A stretch of DNA of 64,000 nt from Paucibacter sp. PLA-PC-4 (GCF_026241155.1 NZ_JAPFGP010000020.1:1-64000), one strand, 5' to 3'. Positions 55,003-64,000 are shown, counted from the first letter of the stretch. Notes: generated from the letters alone by a model not told the origin. Numbers and translations: made by a program.

Positions 55003-56084
55003 GCTGGACTCTTCATCCGATCGCCGATTTCCCGAGGCATGCCGCCCGCTGGGATCAACTGACACAGTCGCTCGGGCACGCGGTCTTTCTCGAGTCGGCC
55101 TTTTTGCTCCCGTTGCTGCAGGAGTTCGGCGCTGAGCAGGAACTCCTGCTCGCGCTGCAAGCAGAAGACGATGGCAAATCGTTGCGCGCCGGCGCGATCG
55201 TGCGCCGCTGTGGGGCAGGCCGGTGGGAGGTCTTCCAACCGTCGCAACTGCCATTGGGTAGTTGGATGATCAAGGACTCTGGGCATTCGCTGGAGCAACA
55301 GGCTAAGGCCCTGCTGTCCGCGCTGCCCGGCTATGCCTTGAGTCTGGGCCTTCCTCAGCTTGATTCGCTGCTACTACCCCGCCCTGCCAACAGCGCCAGC
55401 CTGAGGACACAGGACTATATCGAGACCGCCTGGGTCGATGTTGACGGTGGCTTCGACGCCTATTGGGAGTCGCGGGGCAAGAACCTGCGCCAAAACAGCA
55501 AGAAGCAGCGCAACAAGCTGGCCGCCGAAGGGCTGCAAACCCAGCTGGAGTGCATCAGCGAACCGGCAGCGGTGGCCCAGGCCATCGCCGACTACGGTGC
55601 GCTGGAGAGTGCGGGCTGGAAGGCGGCCGACGGCACGGCCATTCATCCAGATAATGCCCAGGGCCGCTTCTACCGCAAGATGCTCGAGAACTTCTGCGCA
55701 CAAGGGCGCGGCCGCATCTACCGCTATCGATTCGGCGACAAGGTCGTGTCGATGGACCTGTGCATCGAGAGCGGGCCCGTCATCGTGATCCTGAAGACGG
55801 CCTATGACGAAAGCTACCGGACCGTGTCGCCGTCGACGCTGATGCGTCAGGAGCAGTTCCAGCAGCTGTTTGAGCAGGCCCGCCACCGACGCATTGAGTT
55901 CTACGGCAAAGTCATGGAGTGGCACACCCGCTGGACCGACAAGGCCCGGCCGATCTACCACGCCACCTGCTACCGCTGGCCGCTGGTCGGCACCGTACAT
56001 GCCCAGCTGGCGCGTCACCGTCAGCGCCTGGCAGCGCGCCGGCAGCCGGCTCTGGCCGATGCGCCGACAGGCGACAAGGAGTGA
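54999..56084 (+). CDS. FemAB/GNAT-like acyltransferase
   Basis: 361 residues. GKNLRQNSKKQRNKLAAEGL, YGALESAGWKAADGTAI and RIYRYRFGDKVVSMDLCIES are characteristic of the BioF2-like/FemAB-related acetyltransferase domain found in exopolysaccharide clusters. It would add an acyl or aminoacyl group to a sugar. Cytoplasmic, no signal peptide. ATGA overlap with the preceding glycosyltransferase gene. Confidence 0.82.
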   Translation: MSWTLHPIADFPRHAARWDQLTQSLGHAVFLESAFLLPLLQEFGAEQELLLALQAEDDGKSLRAGAIVRRCGAGRWEVFQPSQLPLGSWMIKDSGHSLEQQAKALLSALPGYALSLGLPQLDSLLLPRPANSASLRTQDYIETAWVDVDGGFDAYWESRGKNLRQNSKKQRNKLAAEGLQTQLECISEPAAVAQAIADYGALESAGWKAADGTAIHPDNAQGRFYRKMLENFCAQGRGRIYRYRFGDKVVSMDLCIESGPVIVILKTAYDESYRTVSPSTLMRQEQFQQLFEQARHRRIEFYGKVMEWHTRWTDKARPIYHATCYRWPLVGTVHAQLARHRQRLAARRQPALADAPTGDKE

Positions 56085-56089
56085 ACCCG

Positions 56090-57076
56090 ATGGCCCACCC
56101 GAAGATCGCTGTCATCATTCCGTTCTTCCAGCGTAAGACCGGCGTCCTTGCCCGCTCGCTGGCCTCGATCGCCGCGCAGGCCTACCCATCTGAGAGCCTG
56201 TATGTGCTGGTTGTCGACGACGGCTCGCCCTGCCCGGCTGTGCAAGAACTGCGCGACCATCCTCCAGCGGCAAGCCTGCGCATCACGGTGCTGCACCAGG
56301 CCAACGCCGGTCCCAACGAGGCCCGCAATACCGCGTTGGCAGGCCTGGAACCCGACACTGATCTGGTCGCCTACCTGGACTCCGATGACGAATGGATCGG
56401 CGACCACCTGGCCCGGGCCGTGCGGGCACTGAACGCGGGTTACAGCGCATATTTCGCCAATCTGTTTCACCTCGGCGACTCGACCAACGAGTTCGACAAG
56501 GCTAAACGCGTCCGCCATGAGGACCATCCTAGCGTCGCCGATGACCCCAGCCTGCGCGCCTACCAGGGCGATATGGTCCATCAGATCGCCACGGCCAACA
56601 TCATCTTCATGCCATCCTTGGTAATACGGGTCGACGCGCTGGGGAAGGCCCGCTTTCCGTTGGCGCATCGCCATGGTGGCGGTGACTATCTGTACTGGAT
56701 GGATTTGATACGCCACGGTGCACGCTTCGTCTACTCTACCGAGCCCGAGGTGCGCTGCGGCCAGGGCATCAATATGTGGTACGGCAGCGGCTGGGGTACG
56801 GACGGCCTTGCAATGCGCATCGTCGACGAGGCGCGTTTCCGTCGCAAAGTGCTGGAACAGCATGCGCGTACCGAGGACACCAAACGCAGCTTGCGGCAGC
56901 GCTTGGCCGAGCTGCAGAGCGGCATGCTGCAGGATGTGGTTCACCGCCTGCGTCACCGCAAGCCGGTGCGTTGGCAAACGGTGCGGCTGTTCTACCACGA
57001 GAACCCATTGAGTCTGGCGGCGCTCAAGCAGCTCTTCAGCATTCTTCGCGCCAAGCTGATGGGCGGCAAGGCATGA
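56090..57076 (+). CDS. GT2-family glycosyltransferase
   Basis: 328 residues with a GT-A fold. IAVIIPFFQRKTGVLARSL at the N-terminus, VLVVDDGSPCP, NAGPNEARNTAL and the DxD-type YLDSDDEW (about 97-104) are family 2 motifs. ATG 56090 has AAGGAG 8 bases upstream. Likely an inner glycosyltransferase of repeat-unit assembly; linkage unknown. Confidence 0.9.
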   Translation: MAHPKIAVIIPFFQRKTGVLARSLASIAAQAYPSESLYVLVVDDGSPCPAVQELRDHPPAASLRITVLHQANAGPNEARNTALAGLEPDTDLVAYLDSDDEWIGDHLARAVRALNAGYSAYFANLFHLGDSTNEFDKAKRVRHEDHPSVADDPSLRAYQGDMVHQIATANIIFMPSLVIRVDALGKARFPLAHRHGGGDYLYWMDLIRHGARFVYSTEPEVRCGQGINMWYGSGWGTDGLAMRIVDEARFRRKVLEQHARTEDTKRSLRQRLAELQSGMLQDVVHRLRHRKPVRWQTVRLFYHENPLSLAALKQLFSILRAKLMGGKA

Positions 57077-58518
57077 GCCTGACCGCCCGAGGCGCCCTGC
57101 TCTGGTCTTTTGCCGAGCGCTACGCCAGCCTGATTGTTTCACTGGCCAGCACCATGATCTTGGCCCGCCTGCTAACACCGGCCCAGATTGGCGTGTTCTC
57201 CCTGTGCGCGGCAGCGGTAACGATCGCCGGGATCCTGCGCGACTTCGGGGTCAGCGAGTACTTGATCCAGGAGAAGGAACTGGATCACGAAAAGCTTCGC
57301 AATGCCTTTGGTGTCGCCCTAGTCATTGGATGGAGCGTGGGCGCACTGATTTTTCTCGTCCGCGACCCGCTGGCGGCTTACTACCGAGAGCCGGTGGTGC
57401 GCGAGGTGCTGGGCGTGCTGACACTGAATTTCCTGTTGCTGCCTTTCGCTTCGCCCGCCTTTGCCGTGCTGTCGAGGGAAATGCACTTCCGCACCATCTT
57501 CTACATCCAGACCGTCTGCAACGCCGCGCAGGCCGTGGTCGCTGTGAGCTTGGCTTACCATGGCTTTGGCACCATGGCCCTTGCCTGGGCGCCCGTGGCC
57601 AGCATTGCCCTGCAGATCGTCATCACTACCTTCTTGCGCCCGCAGCAGGTGCTGATTTGGCCTAGTCTCTTGCAGGCGAGACGCATCTTCAAGTATGGCG
57701 GTACCTTTGCGTTGACGAGGGTCATCGAAACCCTCTCGCGCAACGTGCATGAGTTCCTAATCGCCCGCTACCAGGGCTTTGCCGCCGTCGGTCTGTTCAG
57801 TCGCTCGCTAGGCCTGCTCGATCTCTTCTACAACAACTTCACCGCAGCCATCCTACGCGTCAGCACACCGCTGATGTCGGAAGACCGGCGCGAAGGCCGT
57901 TCAATCCCGAAGCGCTATGCCGAGACCACTGTGTTGATCTCCGGCCTGGCTTGGCCCATGCTCAGTTTCCTGGCGCTGTTCGCCAGCGACATCATCGCTG
58001 CCCTCTTCGGACCGCAGTGGCTGGCCGCGGCAACGGTGGCCTCCGTGCTGGCTTGCGGCAGCATGCTGGGCTACTTCACCACGCTGGGGCCTAGCACCCT
58101 GGTAGCCATCGGGCAGATCAAGGTGCGCCTGCGCCTTACCTTGATCGTCGCCGTCTGGCATGTCTGCGCCGTTGTGCTAGCGGCACCGCATGGCTTGATG
58201 GCTGTGGCCATGGCCTTTGCTAGCGGCTCGCTGCTCGGCCCGACGTTGTATGCCCGCACCCTGCCGCAGTTGCTTGGCTGCACGCGCGCCGAGTTATTCC
58301 GCGGCATGAGTCGCAGCGTCTGGCTAGGTCTTGGCTGCGCCGCGTTCTTCGCATTGTTGGGTCTGCTGCTTCACCGGGTCGAAATGCTGCCGCTGCTGCG
58401 TCTGACTGTTGCCGTCCCAGTGGGTGCTGCCATCTGGCTGCTGCTCGCCCGCACGCTGCACCATCCGGTCCTTGGATACCTGCCGCTTCCAGCACCTCTG
58501 AAGCGAATGCTGAGCTGA
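57073..58518 (+). CDS. Wzx-type polysaccharide flippase
   Basis: 481 residues with about 12-14 membrane segments spread along the whole length, of the MATE/MOP exporter superfamily (oligosaccharide flippase). Start RGALLWSFAERYASLIVSLAST and ILARLLTPAQIGVFSL are characteristic of WzxC-like proteins. It would flip lipid-linked repeat units across the inner membrane. It starts in the last codon of the GT2 gene. Confidence 0.88.
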   Translation: MSLTARGALLWSFAERYASLIVSLASTMILARLLTPAQIGVFSLCAAAVTIAGILRDFGVSEYLIQEKELDHEKLRNAFGVALVIGWSVGALIFLVRDPLAAYYREPVVREVLGVLTLNFLLLPFASPAFAVLSREMHFRTIFYIQTVCNAAQAVVAVSLAYHGFGTMALAWAPVASIALQIVITTFLRPQQVLIWPSLLQARRIFKYGGTFALTRVIETLSRNVHEFLIARYQGFAAVGLFSRSLGLLDLFYNNFTAAILRVSTPLMSEDRREGRSIPKRYAETTVLISGLAWPMLSFLALFASDIIAALFGPQWLAAATVASVLACGSMLGYFTTLGPSTLVAIGQIKVRLRLTLIVAVWHVCAVVLAAPHGLMAVAMAFASGSLLGPTLYARTLPQLLGCTRAELFRGMSRSVWLGLGCAAFFALLGLLLHRVEMLPLLRLTVAVPVGAAIWLLLARTLHHPVLGYLPLPAPLKRMLS

Positions 58519-58534
58519 CAACCGGGAGCCCACC

Positions 58535-59842
58535 ATGCTTGAGCGCTTGAAGCAGCACTACTGGGTCGTCATGCGGCGGCGAAACCTGCTGCGCTGGAGC
58601 CGCTCGCTGGCCGCCGATCCGTCCGCAAGCCCGGGCTGCACCGCGCTCTTCGTCACGGAGGAATTCTTCCATGCCGAGCTGCGAGGCTTCGGTGGCTTCG
58701 GCAAAGCAGCAAGCAGTGTGGCTCAGCATTTCAACAAGCGACCGGAGTTGGGGGCCTGCTTCGCCGCTACGCTGGCCCAGGCCTCGACAACAGTCACCCG
58801 GGTCGAACGCCGTGACTACCACGACACCCCGGTGGTGCTGCGGCCCTCGCAGGGTGATGTCATCCAGAACCTGCGACTGCAGCGCGAACTGCTGCTTCAA
58901 CTGGGTCCGCGTGTGCTGCTCAGCGTCGACTGGCACCCCTCCTACCTCAATGTGGTCCTGGCCTTGCCGCATACGCCGCTGCTGATCTGGATTCGCGACC
59001 CGCGCGACGAGGCCGCCTGGCAACGCATCGCCGGTGTGCCGGGCGAGAAGGAAAGCCGCAGACTGAACGGGCAAAGCGAACTCTTGGCCCTGGCGGAGCA
59101 GAAGCGCCATGCAATGCGCCGCTTGCTGGCCGAGTCACGTCGGACCGGCCGCAAGGTCGTGTTCTGCGCCAAGGCGCCTTGGATCGTGCCCCGCGCGGCC
59201 AACACCTACGGTCTGCCAGACCTGCAGGCGCACCATCTGCCTACACCGGTTGCGACGCCACAACTCGACGACATCGATTCCCACCGCAGCGCGCGCCCAA
59301 GCCTGCTCTTCCTCGGTCGACTGGACCCAGTGAAACGACCCTGGATCGCGTTCGCGCTGGCGGCTCGCCATCCGGAATTGGATGTTCTGGTGGCCGGCCA
59401 GGCGCACCAGCCAGAGCTGCTGGCCCCGTGGCTGTCACGCTATGGCTCGCTGCCAAACCTGAAGCTGCTGGGGCACGTGGAAGGTGCCGAGAAGGACAGC
59501 TTGCTGCGCAGCTGCTGGGCCTTGCTCAATACCAGTGTGCACGAAACCGAGCCGATCAGCTTCATGGAAGCCTTTTCTTACGGCAAGCCGGTCATCGCCT
59601 GCCATGCTGAAGACGAGGAGGTGCGGCGCTTTGGCATCTTCGGCGGTCCGCTGCTCGGCGACGGGCTGGACCCAGCCTCGCAACAACGCCTGGATCAGGC
59701 GGTACGCACATTGCTCGATGACCAGGCCCAGGCTCATGCGAGAGGCTCGGCTGCGCGCGCCTTCATCATGCAGGAACACTCACATGGTGCCTTCCTGGGT
59801 GCGCTGCGTCGAATATGCGATCTGGAGGGTATTGCGTTGTGA
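58535..59842 (+). CDS. GT4-like glycosyltransferase, paralogue 1
   Basis: 435 residues. LFVTEEFFHAELRGFGGFGK near the start, LLIWIRDPRDEAAWQRI in the middle, and SLLFLGRLDPVKRPWIAFAL, LKLLGHVEGAEKDSLLRSCW and VHETEPISFMEAFSYGKPVI form the C-terminal donor-binding half. CGGGAG lies 8 bases before the ATG. It is clearly paralogous to the gene at 61233, with the two copies flanking another glycosyltransferase. Confidence 0.88.
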   Translation: MLERLKQHYWVVMRRRNLLRWSRSLAADPSASPGCTALFVTEEFFHAELRGFGGFGKAASSVAQHFNKRPELGACFAATLAQASTTVTRVERRDYHDTPVVLRPSQGDVIQNLRLQRELLLQLGPRVLLSVDWHPSYLNVVLALPHTPLLIWIRDPRDEAAWQRIAGVPGEKESRRLNGQSELLALAEQKRHAMRRLLAESRRTGRKVVFCAKAPWIVPRAANTYGLPDLQAHHLPTPVATPQLDDIDSHRSARPSLLFLGRLDPVKRPWIAFALAARHPELDVLVAGQAHQPELLAPWLSRYGSLPNLKLLGHVEGAEKDSLLRSCWALLNTSVHETEPISFMEAFSYGKPVIACHAEDEEVRRFGIFGGPLLGDGLDPASQQRLDQAVRTLLDDQAQAHARGSAARAFIMQEHSHGAFLGALRRICDLEGIAL

Positions 59843-59969
59843 CCCGCGCCTATGACCTACACCTCCCCGTCATCATCCGGCGCTGCTCCGATGACTTCGT
59901 CCATCCTGGGGATGGCGGTCGCGCTGTTGCCCGCGCGGCATGATGCTCATACCCAATCGCCAGCTATAT

Positions 59970-61172
59970 ATGCTCAAGTCCGTCGCCTATGTCATTCGCT
60001 CTTTCCCGGAGCCGAGCGAGACATTTATCGCTGAAGAAGCCGCATCATTGATACGTGCGGGTATCCAGCCCTGCATCATTCATTTAAAGGACGGTAGCGC
60101 GGCCGTCGTGCATCCAGCGGCGCAAACCTTGCTCCAAATGGCGCCACGTCTGCTCGTGCCCGCCGCAAGCGCCTTTTCGGCGGTCAAGAACCTCTGTCGG
60201 TGGATGACTGTCGCCCCCATCAGAACGTTGCGAACGCTCGGCCAAGCACTGCGCCACCCCAACCGATGGTGCTACTTCCAGGCGCTCGGACCTGCATGGT
60301 GGAGCCGGCAACAAGGTGTGCAGTTCTTGCACGCGCACTTCGCCGATGTGAACTTCCAGTACGCGGCCTGCATCTCGGCTTGGAGCGGCATCCCCTTCGG
60401 CGTCACCACCCACGGCTACGACCTTCGCGAGGATCCGCTTGGTTACGACGGCGCCAGTGAGCTCTACCGGAAGGCCGACGCCATTGTGACCATCAGCGAG
60501 TACAACCGCCGCTATATGGTTCAGCGCTACGGCCTGCCGCAGGCCAAGATCAGCGTCGTCCACTGCGGTGTCGACGTCGAGCGCTTCGCTCTTTTCGCGC
60601 GCTCGGCGCCGCCCGCAGGTGCGCCGCTGCGCCTACTCAATGTGGGCCGGCTGGCGCCAGAGAAGGGGCAGGATCTGCTGCTGCACGCGCTTGCCCGACT
60701 GCGGCAGCAGGGGCTGCAGCTGCATCTGGACATCGTCGGTGGCGGCGAGCTGGAGCAGGCACTGAAAGCACTCGCTGATCAGCTGGGCCTGGCGGGCTTC
60801 ATCACCTTTCACGGCGTGCAGCCCGAGCAGGTGATCAGACAGCTGCATCAGCGCGCTGATCTATTCGTGCTGCCTTCGCGGGCCGAGGGGTTGCCGGTCG
60901 CTTGCATCGAGGCGATGGCCATGGGCACGGTCAGCATCGCCAGCCGTATCACCGGCATTCCGGAGCTGATCGATCATGGCGTCAGTGGCCTGCTCGTCGA
61001 GGCCGGAGATGCGGTCGCGCTGGCTGAGGCGATAGCCACACTGCAGGCCGATCCAGCCATGGCGCAGCGCTTGCGACTGGGCGGGCGGGCGACCGTGCTG
61101 GCGGGCTTTGATCGCGCCAAGTGCACGCAGCAGCTCATCGGCGTTTGGAGCCAGCAAATCTCATCGCATTAA
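59970..61172 (+). CDS. GT4 glycosyltransferase, WcaL/AmsK-like
   Basis: 400 residues from ATG 59970; ATG 59940 is also possible. VAYVIRSFPEPSETFIAEEA is the WcaL-type N-terminus, followed by LHAHFADVNFQYAACIS, GVTTHGYDLREDPLG, LLNVGRLAPEKGQDLLLHAL and the donor-binding VLPSRAEGLPVACIEAMAMG. Similar enzymes act in colanic acid and exopolysaccharide synthesis. A 127-base gap separates it from the gene before, unlike the tight spacing elsewhere in the cluster. Confidence 0.9.
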   Translation: MLKSVAYVIRSFPEPSETFIAEEAASLIRAGIQPCIIHLKDGSAAVVHPAAQTLLQMAPRLLVPAASAFSAVKNLCRWMTVAPIRTLRTLGQALRHPNRWCYFQALGPAWWSRQQGVQFLHAHFADVNFQYAACISAWSGIPFGVTTHGYDLREDPLGYDGASELYRKADAIVTISEYNRRYMVQRYGLPQAKISVVHCGVDVERFALFARSAPPAGAPLRLLNVGRLAPEKGQDLLLHALARLRQQGLQLHLDIVGGGELEQALKALADQLGLAGFITFHGVQPEQVIRQLHQRADLFVLPSRAEGLPVACIEAMAMGTVSIASRITGIPELIDHGVSGLLVEAGDAVALAEAIATLQADPAMAQRLRLGGRATVLAGFDRAKCTQQLIGVWSQQISSH

Positions 61173-61232
61173 CTCACCTCGAGGCCCAGGCGAACGCGGG
61201 GCCTCAGGGCAACACATGAAAGCACGCTCCAC

Positions 61233-62549
61233 ATGCGGCAACTGATCAAGAGACTGAAGAACTGGCGCTGGGACCGGCAAAAGGAGCAGGCGATGCGTGA
61301 CTGGGCACAGTCACGCCACCAGCGCCAGGCCGAAGCCACCGAAGATCAGCCTCGGCACCTTGTCTTCCTGTGCGAGGAGTTCTTCCATCCAGATTTGCGC
61401 GGCTATGGTGGCTTTGGCAAAACGGTCAAGAACATCGCTGACCACTACAACGGTAAGGCAGGAGACGACACCCGGGTCGTGCTGGCCTACCCCAAGGTCT
61501 CCGACCTGGTTACCGTCCCTGAGGTGAGGACCTACCACCAGACCAGCGTCGTGCTGCGCCCTGATGAGCCCCGACCCGCCATCGCGACCCTCGATGCCTA
61601 TGCCGACCTGATCGCGGGCCTGAAGCCACGCGTGCTCATCTCCATCGACTGGTATCCTAGCTACGCCGTCCCGAGCTATGGGCTGAATGCGACGCCGCTG
61701 ATCATCTGGATCCATGATCCTCGCGACCAGGAGGAGTGGGAGAAGATCGCCGAGGTTGCCGATGAAATGCACTTCCAGGGGCTGCAGTCATCCGAGCAGT
61801 TGATCGCTCGTGCGCGCGAGAAGAGCGTATCGATCAAGCGCCTGTTCGAGCTCCAGCAACTGCTGCCGCGCAAGATCGTTTTCGCCACCACGGCTCGGAC
61901 CCTGCTTCCCCGTGCCGAGCGTACCTATGCGATGAAGCCGGTATCCGCCTACTGGCTGCCCAATCCGATTGAGATCCCGGAGGTCGACGACATAGAGTTC
62001 TCGGAACACCCCAGCCTCCTGTATCTCGGTCGACTCGACGCAGTCAAGCGCCCCTGGATTGCGTTCGAGCTGGCCAAACGCCATCCGGACATTGACTTCC
62101 TGATCGCCGGTCAGGCCCATAACGTCGAGCTGATGGCTCCTTGGATTGAGCGCTACAAACACCTGCCGAACCTGAAGCTGCTCGGCCATGTCGACGGCCC
62201 GGCCAAAGACAGGTTGCTGCGCAGTTGCTGGGGCGTGCTGAATACCAGCGTGCACGAGGCCGAGCCGGTCAGCTTTCTCGAGGCATTCTCTTACGGCAAG
62301 TGCGTGGTGTCCTGCCACGACCCAGACTTCGAGGTGACGAACTTCGGCTACTTCACTGGCGAGGTTCGTGGCGAGGGGCTGGACGAGGAAGCGCTCAGCC
62401 GGTTCGATAAGCAGATCAGAAACATCGTCGCCGACCCGAAGCAAAGGCTCGAGAAAGGCCGGCGCGGCCGTGAGGAGATGATGAAGAACCACACCTTTGC
62501 CAGCTTCAGGAGCCACCTGCAGACCATTCTGGAGACAGAAGGCCTCTGA
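61233..62549 (+). CDS. GT4-like glycosyltransferase, paralogue 2
   Basis: 438 residues. LVFLCEEFFHPDLRGYGGFG, PLIIWIHDPRDQEEWEKI, SLLYLGRLDAVKRPWIAFEL, LKLLGHVDGPAKDRLLRSCW and VHEAEPVSFLEAFSYGKCVV match paralogue 1 (58535-59842) almost string by string, so the two arose by duplication. Probably cytoplasmic side of the membrane. Acceptors may differ. Confidence 0.88.
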   Translation: MRQLIKRLKNWRWDRQKEQAMRDWAQSRHQRQAEATEDQPRHLVFLCEEFFHPDLRGYGGFGKTVKNIADHYNGKAGDDTRVVLAYPKVSDLVTVPEVRTYHQTSVVLRPDEPRPAIATLDAYADLIAGLKPRVLISIDWYPSYAVPSYGLNATPLIIWIHDPRDQEEWEKIAEVADEMHFQGLQSSEQLIARAREKSVSIKRLFELQQLLPRKIVFATTARTLLPRAERTYAMKPVSAYWLPNPIEIPEVDDIEFSEHPSLLYLGRLDAVKRPWIAFELAKRHPDIDFLIAGQAHNVELMAPWIERYKHLPNLKLLGHVDGPAKDRLLRSCWGVLNTSVHEAEPVSFLEAFSYGKCVVSCHDPDFEVTNFGYFTGEVRGEGLDEEALSRFDKQIRNIVADPKQRLEKGRRGREEMMKNHTFASFRSHLQTILETEGL

Positions 62550-62554
62550 TCGCC

Positions 62555-64000
62555 ATGCAGGTCCTACGCAACGACATCCAGGCATTGCGCGGCTTGGCCG
62601 TGCTGGTGGTGCTGCTGTACCACGTACAGATCGGCGGCGTGGACGCCGGCTATCTGGGTGTCGACATCTTCTTCGTGATCTCTGGCTATCTGATCACGAC
62701 GCTGGTTGCTACGGGCATTCAGCGCGGTGACTTCCGGCTGGCGGACTTCTATCTGCGGCGAGCCAAGCGTCTGCTGCCGGCCGCCTATCTGACGATCCTA
62801 CTCACCGCCTTGCTGGCCCCCTGGTTCCTCAATCGCCAGGAGCTACATGACTTCTCGCTGCAGGTACTGGGCTCGGTCAGTTTCACCGCCAATATGGTGC
62901 TGTGGCAGCAGACCGGTTACTTCGAGGGCGCGAGCGACCTCAAGCCGCTGCTGCATATGTGGTCGCTGTCGCTTGAGGAGCAGTACTACATGCTGCTGCC
63001 TGCCGCACTACTGCTACTCCGCCGGGCCTGGTGGAAGCCGGCCGTGCTGGTCGCATTGCTGATCAGCCTCGGGCTGTGCGTGCTCGGCGCCGAATATAAG
63101 CCGGTCGCCACCTTCTATCTGCTGCCCACACGCGCCTGGGAGTTGCTGATCGGATCGATAGCGGCCCTGCTGGTCACCGGTCATGCCCATCCCGACCGCC
63201 TCGCCACTGCGCCCTTGCTGCGCTTGTTGTTCTATCCTGCCCTTCTGACCCTGCTGGTCCTACCCTTCTATCCCCTGCAGGCAGACCATCCCGGCCCGGC
63301 CGCATTGGTGATCTGTCTTGCGACTCTGCTGGTGATATTGCGGCGCCACGCCGGCATTGAGCAACTGCGGCTGACCCGCGGCTTCGCGCGCATCGGCGAT
63401 ATGTCCTATTCGCTGTACCTGGTTCACTGGCCTATCGTGGCACTGATCAAGAATGCCTGGGTAGGCCTCGATGGCGCCTTGCCGCTGTCACTGCGGCTCA
63501 CCGCCCTGCTGCTGGCATTCGCCGCAGCCTATCCGATGTACCGCTTCGTCGAAGACCCACTGCGGCGCGCTCAGCTGCGTTGGACGGCGGGGGCGCTGGC
63601 GAAGACGGTGGTGATCTCGCTGCTACTGGTGCTGATCGCCCCGCTGAGCTTGTTCGCGACGCGATCCACGGTCGACTTCCAGCAGATACGCAAGATCAAC
63701 TTCGGGCTTGATGCCGCCTGCGACCAAAGTACGCCCTATACCGTCAAGCCCGAGTGCAGCAGCGCACCCAATCCCAAGATTCTGGTCTGGGGGGACTCCT
63801 ACGCAATGCACCTGCTGCCAGGCCTGCTGGCGTTGCCGGAGCTGGGTGGTGTGGCCCAAGCGACAAAGACCTCCTGCGGCCCAGTACTCGGCATTGGTCC
63901 GCAACGCTTGATCAACAGCCGGCCCGGGCCTGTCTATGACCGCAACTGGGCGCTGCAATGCCTGGAGTTCAACCAGGCCGTCATTGAGGCAGTCCGCACT
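62555..64000 (+). CDS. OafA/YrhL-type O-acyltransferase with SGNH domain, 3' end outside window
   Basis: 482 codons are open from ATG 62555 to the window edge. The N-terminal acyltransferase-3 domain (about 1-340, roughly ten membrane segments) starts NDIQALRGLAVLVVLLYHV with the conserved Arg and His, then GYLGVDIFFVISGYLITT and HMWSLSLEEQYYMLLP. From about 400 an SGNH-hydrolase-like domain begins with ILVWGDSYAMHLLPG (Gly-Asp-Ser). It would acetylate the exported polysaccharide. The last residues are missing. Confidence 0.92.
   Translation, partial: MQVLRNDIQALRGLAVLVVLLYHVQIGGVDAGYLGVDIFFVISGYLITTLVATGIQRGDFRLADFYLRRAKRLLPAAYLTILLTALLAPWFLNRQELHDFSLQVLGSVSFTANMVLWQQTGYFEGASDLKPLLHMWSLSLEEQYYMLLPAALLLLRRAWWKPAVLVALLISLGLCVLGAEYKPVATFYLLPTRAWELLIGSIAALLVTGHAHPDRLATAPLLRLLFYPALLTLLVLPFYPLQADHPGPAALVICLATLLVILRRHAGIEQLRLTRGFARIGDMSYSLYLVHWPIVALIKNAWVGLDGALPLSLRLTALLLAFAAAYPMYRFVEDPLRRAQLRWTAGALAKTVVISLLLVLIAPLSLFATRSTVDFQQIRKINFGLDAACDQSTPYTVKPECSSAPNPKILVWGDSYAMHLLPGLLALPELGGVAQATKTSCGPVLGIGPQRLINSRPGPVYDRNWALQCLEFNQAVIEAVRT

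Overview
The window is 64 kb of a high-GC betaproteobacterial chromosome. The gene order mdh / gntR-sdhCDAB-sdhE-gltA with a nearby acnB, and the exosortase-A-type exopolysaccharide genes, point to Burkholderiales of the Rubrivivax/Leptothrix/Roseateles type. This placement rests on gene content and order; no 16S gene is present. I found no rRNA, tRNA, CRISPR array or intact insertion sequence. No gene-free stretch exceeds 300 bases; the longest is 11728-11999.

Region 1 (1-11.7 kb) is a self-contained surface-protein export and modification locus. On the + strand is the 3' end of a very large repeat protein: 57 octapeptides organised in a 17-octad (408 bp) super-repeat, ending in an EF-hand-rich C-terminal domain of type I secretion substrates. 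A perfect terminator and a sugar N-acetyltransferase gene follow. Facing them on the - strand is a tight six-gene operon: a TPR/GT41 (SPINDLY/OGT-like) glycosyltransferase, a LapB-type ABC exporter with a degenerate C39 domain, an HlyD-type adaptor, a TolC-type outer-membrane protein, an FdtD-like bifunctional ketoisomerase/acetyltransferase and an FdtB-like aminotransferase. I infer that a Ser/Thr-rich repeat adhesin is exported by this type I system and glycosylated by the GT41 enzyme. This is the best candidate here for an undescribed system.

Region 2 (12-29.7 kb) is mostly housekeeping and stress functions: a DUF1993 protein, a 2-hydroxyacid dehydrogenase, a split ChrA transporter pair, upp, rlmB, a DUF1624 membrane protein, a DegQ/HtrA-like protease, a luciferase-like oxidoreductase, a chemotaxis receptor and purL. 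It ends with a nucleoside/ribose salvage operon (LacI regulator, ribokinase, nucleoside hydrolase, MTA/SAH-type deaminase) with a perfect palindromic operator upstream. A remnant of a response-regulator receiver domain lies at 18495-18626.

Region 3 (29.9-42.3 kb) is a TCA-cycle supercluster: gltA, sdhE, sdhBADC and a GntR regulator on the - strand; mdh, a CitE-like lyase and acnB on the + strand. A small secreted protein and a VapBC-type toxin-antitoxin pair sit between the lyase and acnB. The GntR/mdh divergent region carries an operator-like palindrome next to a plausible promoter.

Region 4 (42.4-46.6 kb) holds a REC-TPR response regulator paired with a miniature histidine kinase, followed by a periplasmic CpdB-like nucleotidase.

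Region 5 (46.6-64 kb) is an exosortase-A-associated exopolysaccharide cluster. A decarboxylase/AMP-ligase pair diverges from an acyl carrier protein, two alpha/beta hydrolases, a TPR protein, a DegT-like protein, a FemAB/GNAT-like acyltransferase, five glycosyltransferases, a Wzx-type flippase and an OafA-like O-acyltransferase cut by the window edge. Many of its start and stop codons overlap. A sigma-54-like promoter (GG-N10-GC) lies in the divergent intergenic region. The exosortase itself and any PEP-CTERM substrate are not in the window.
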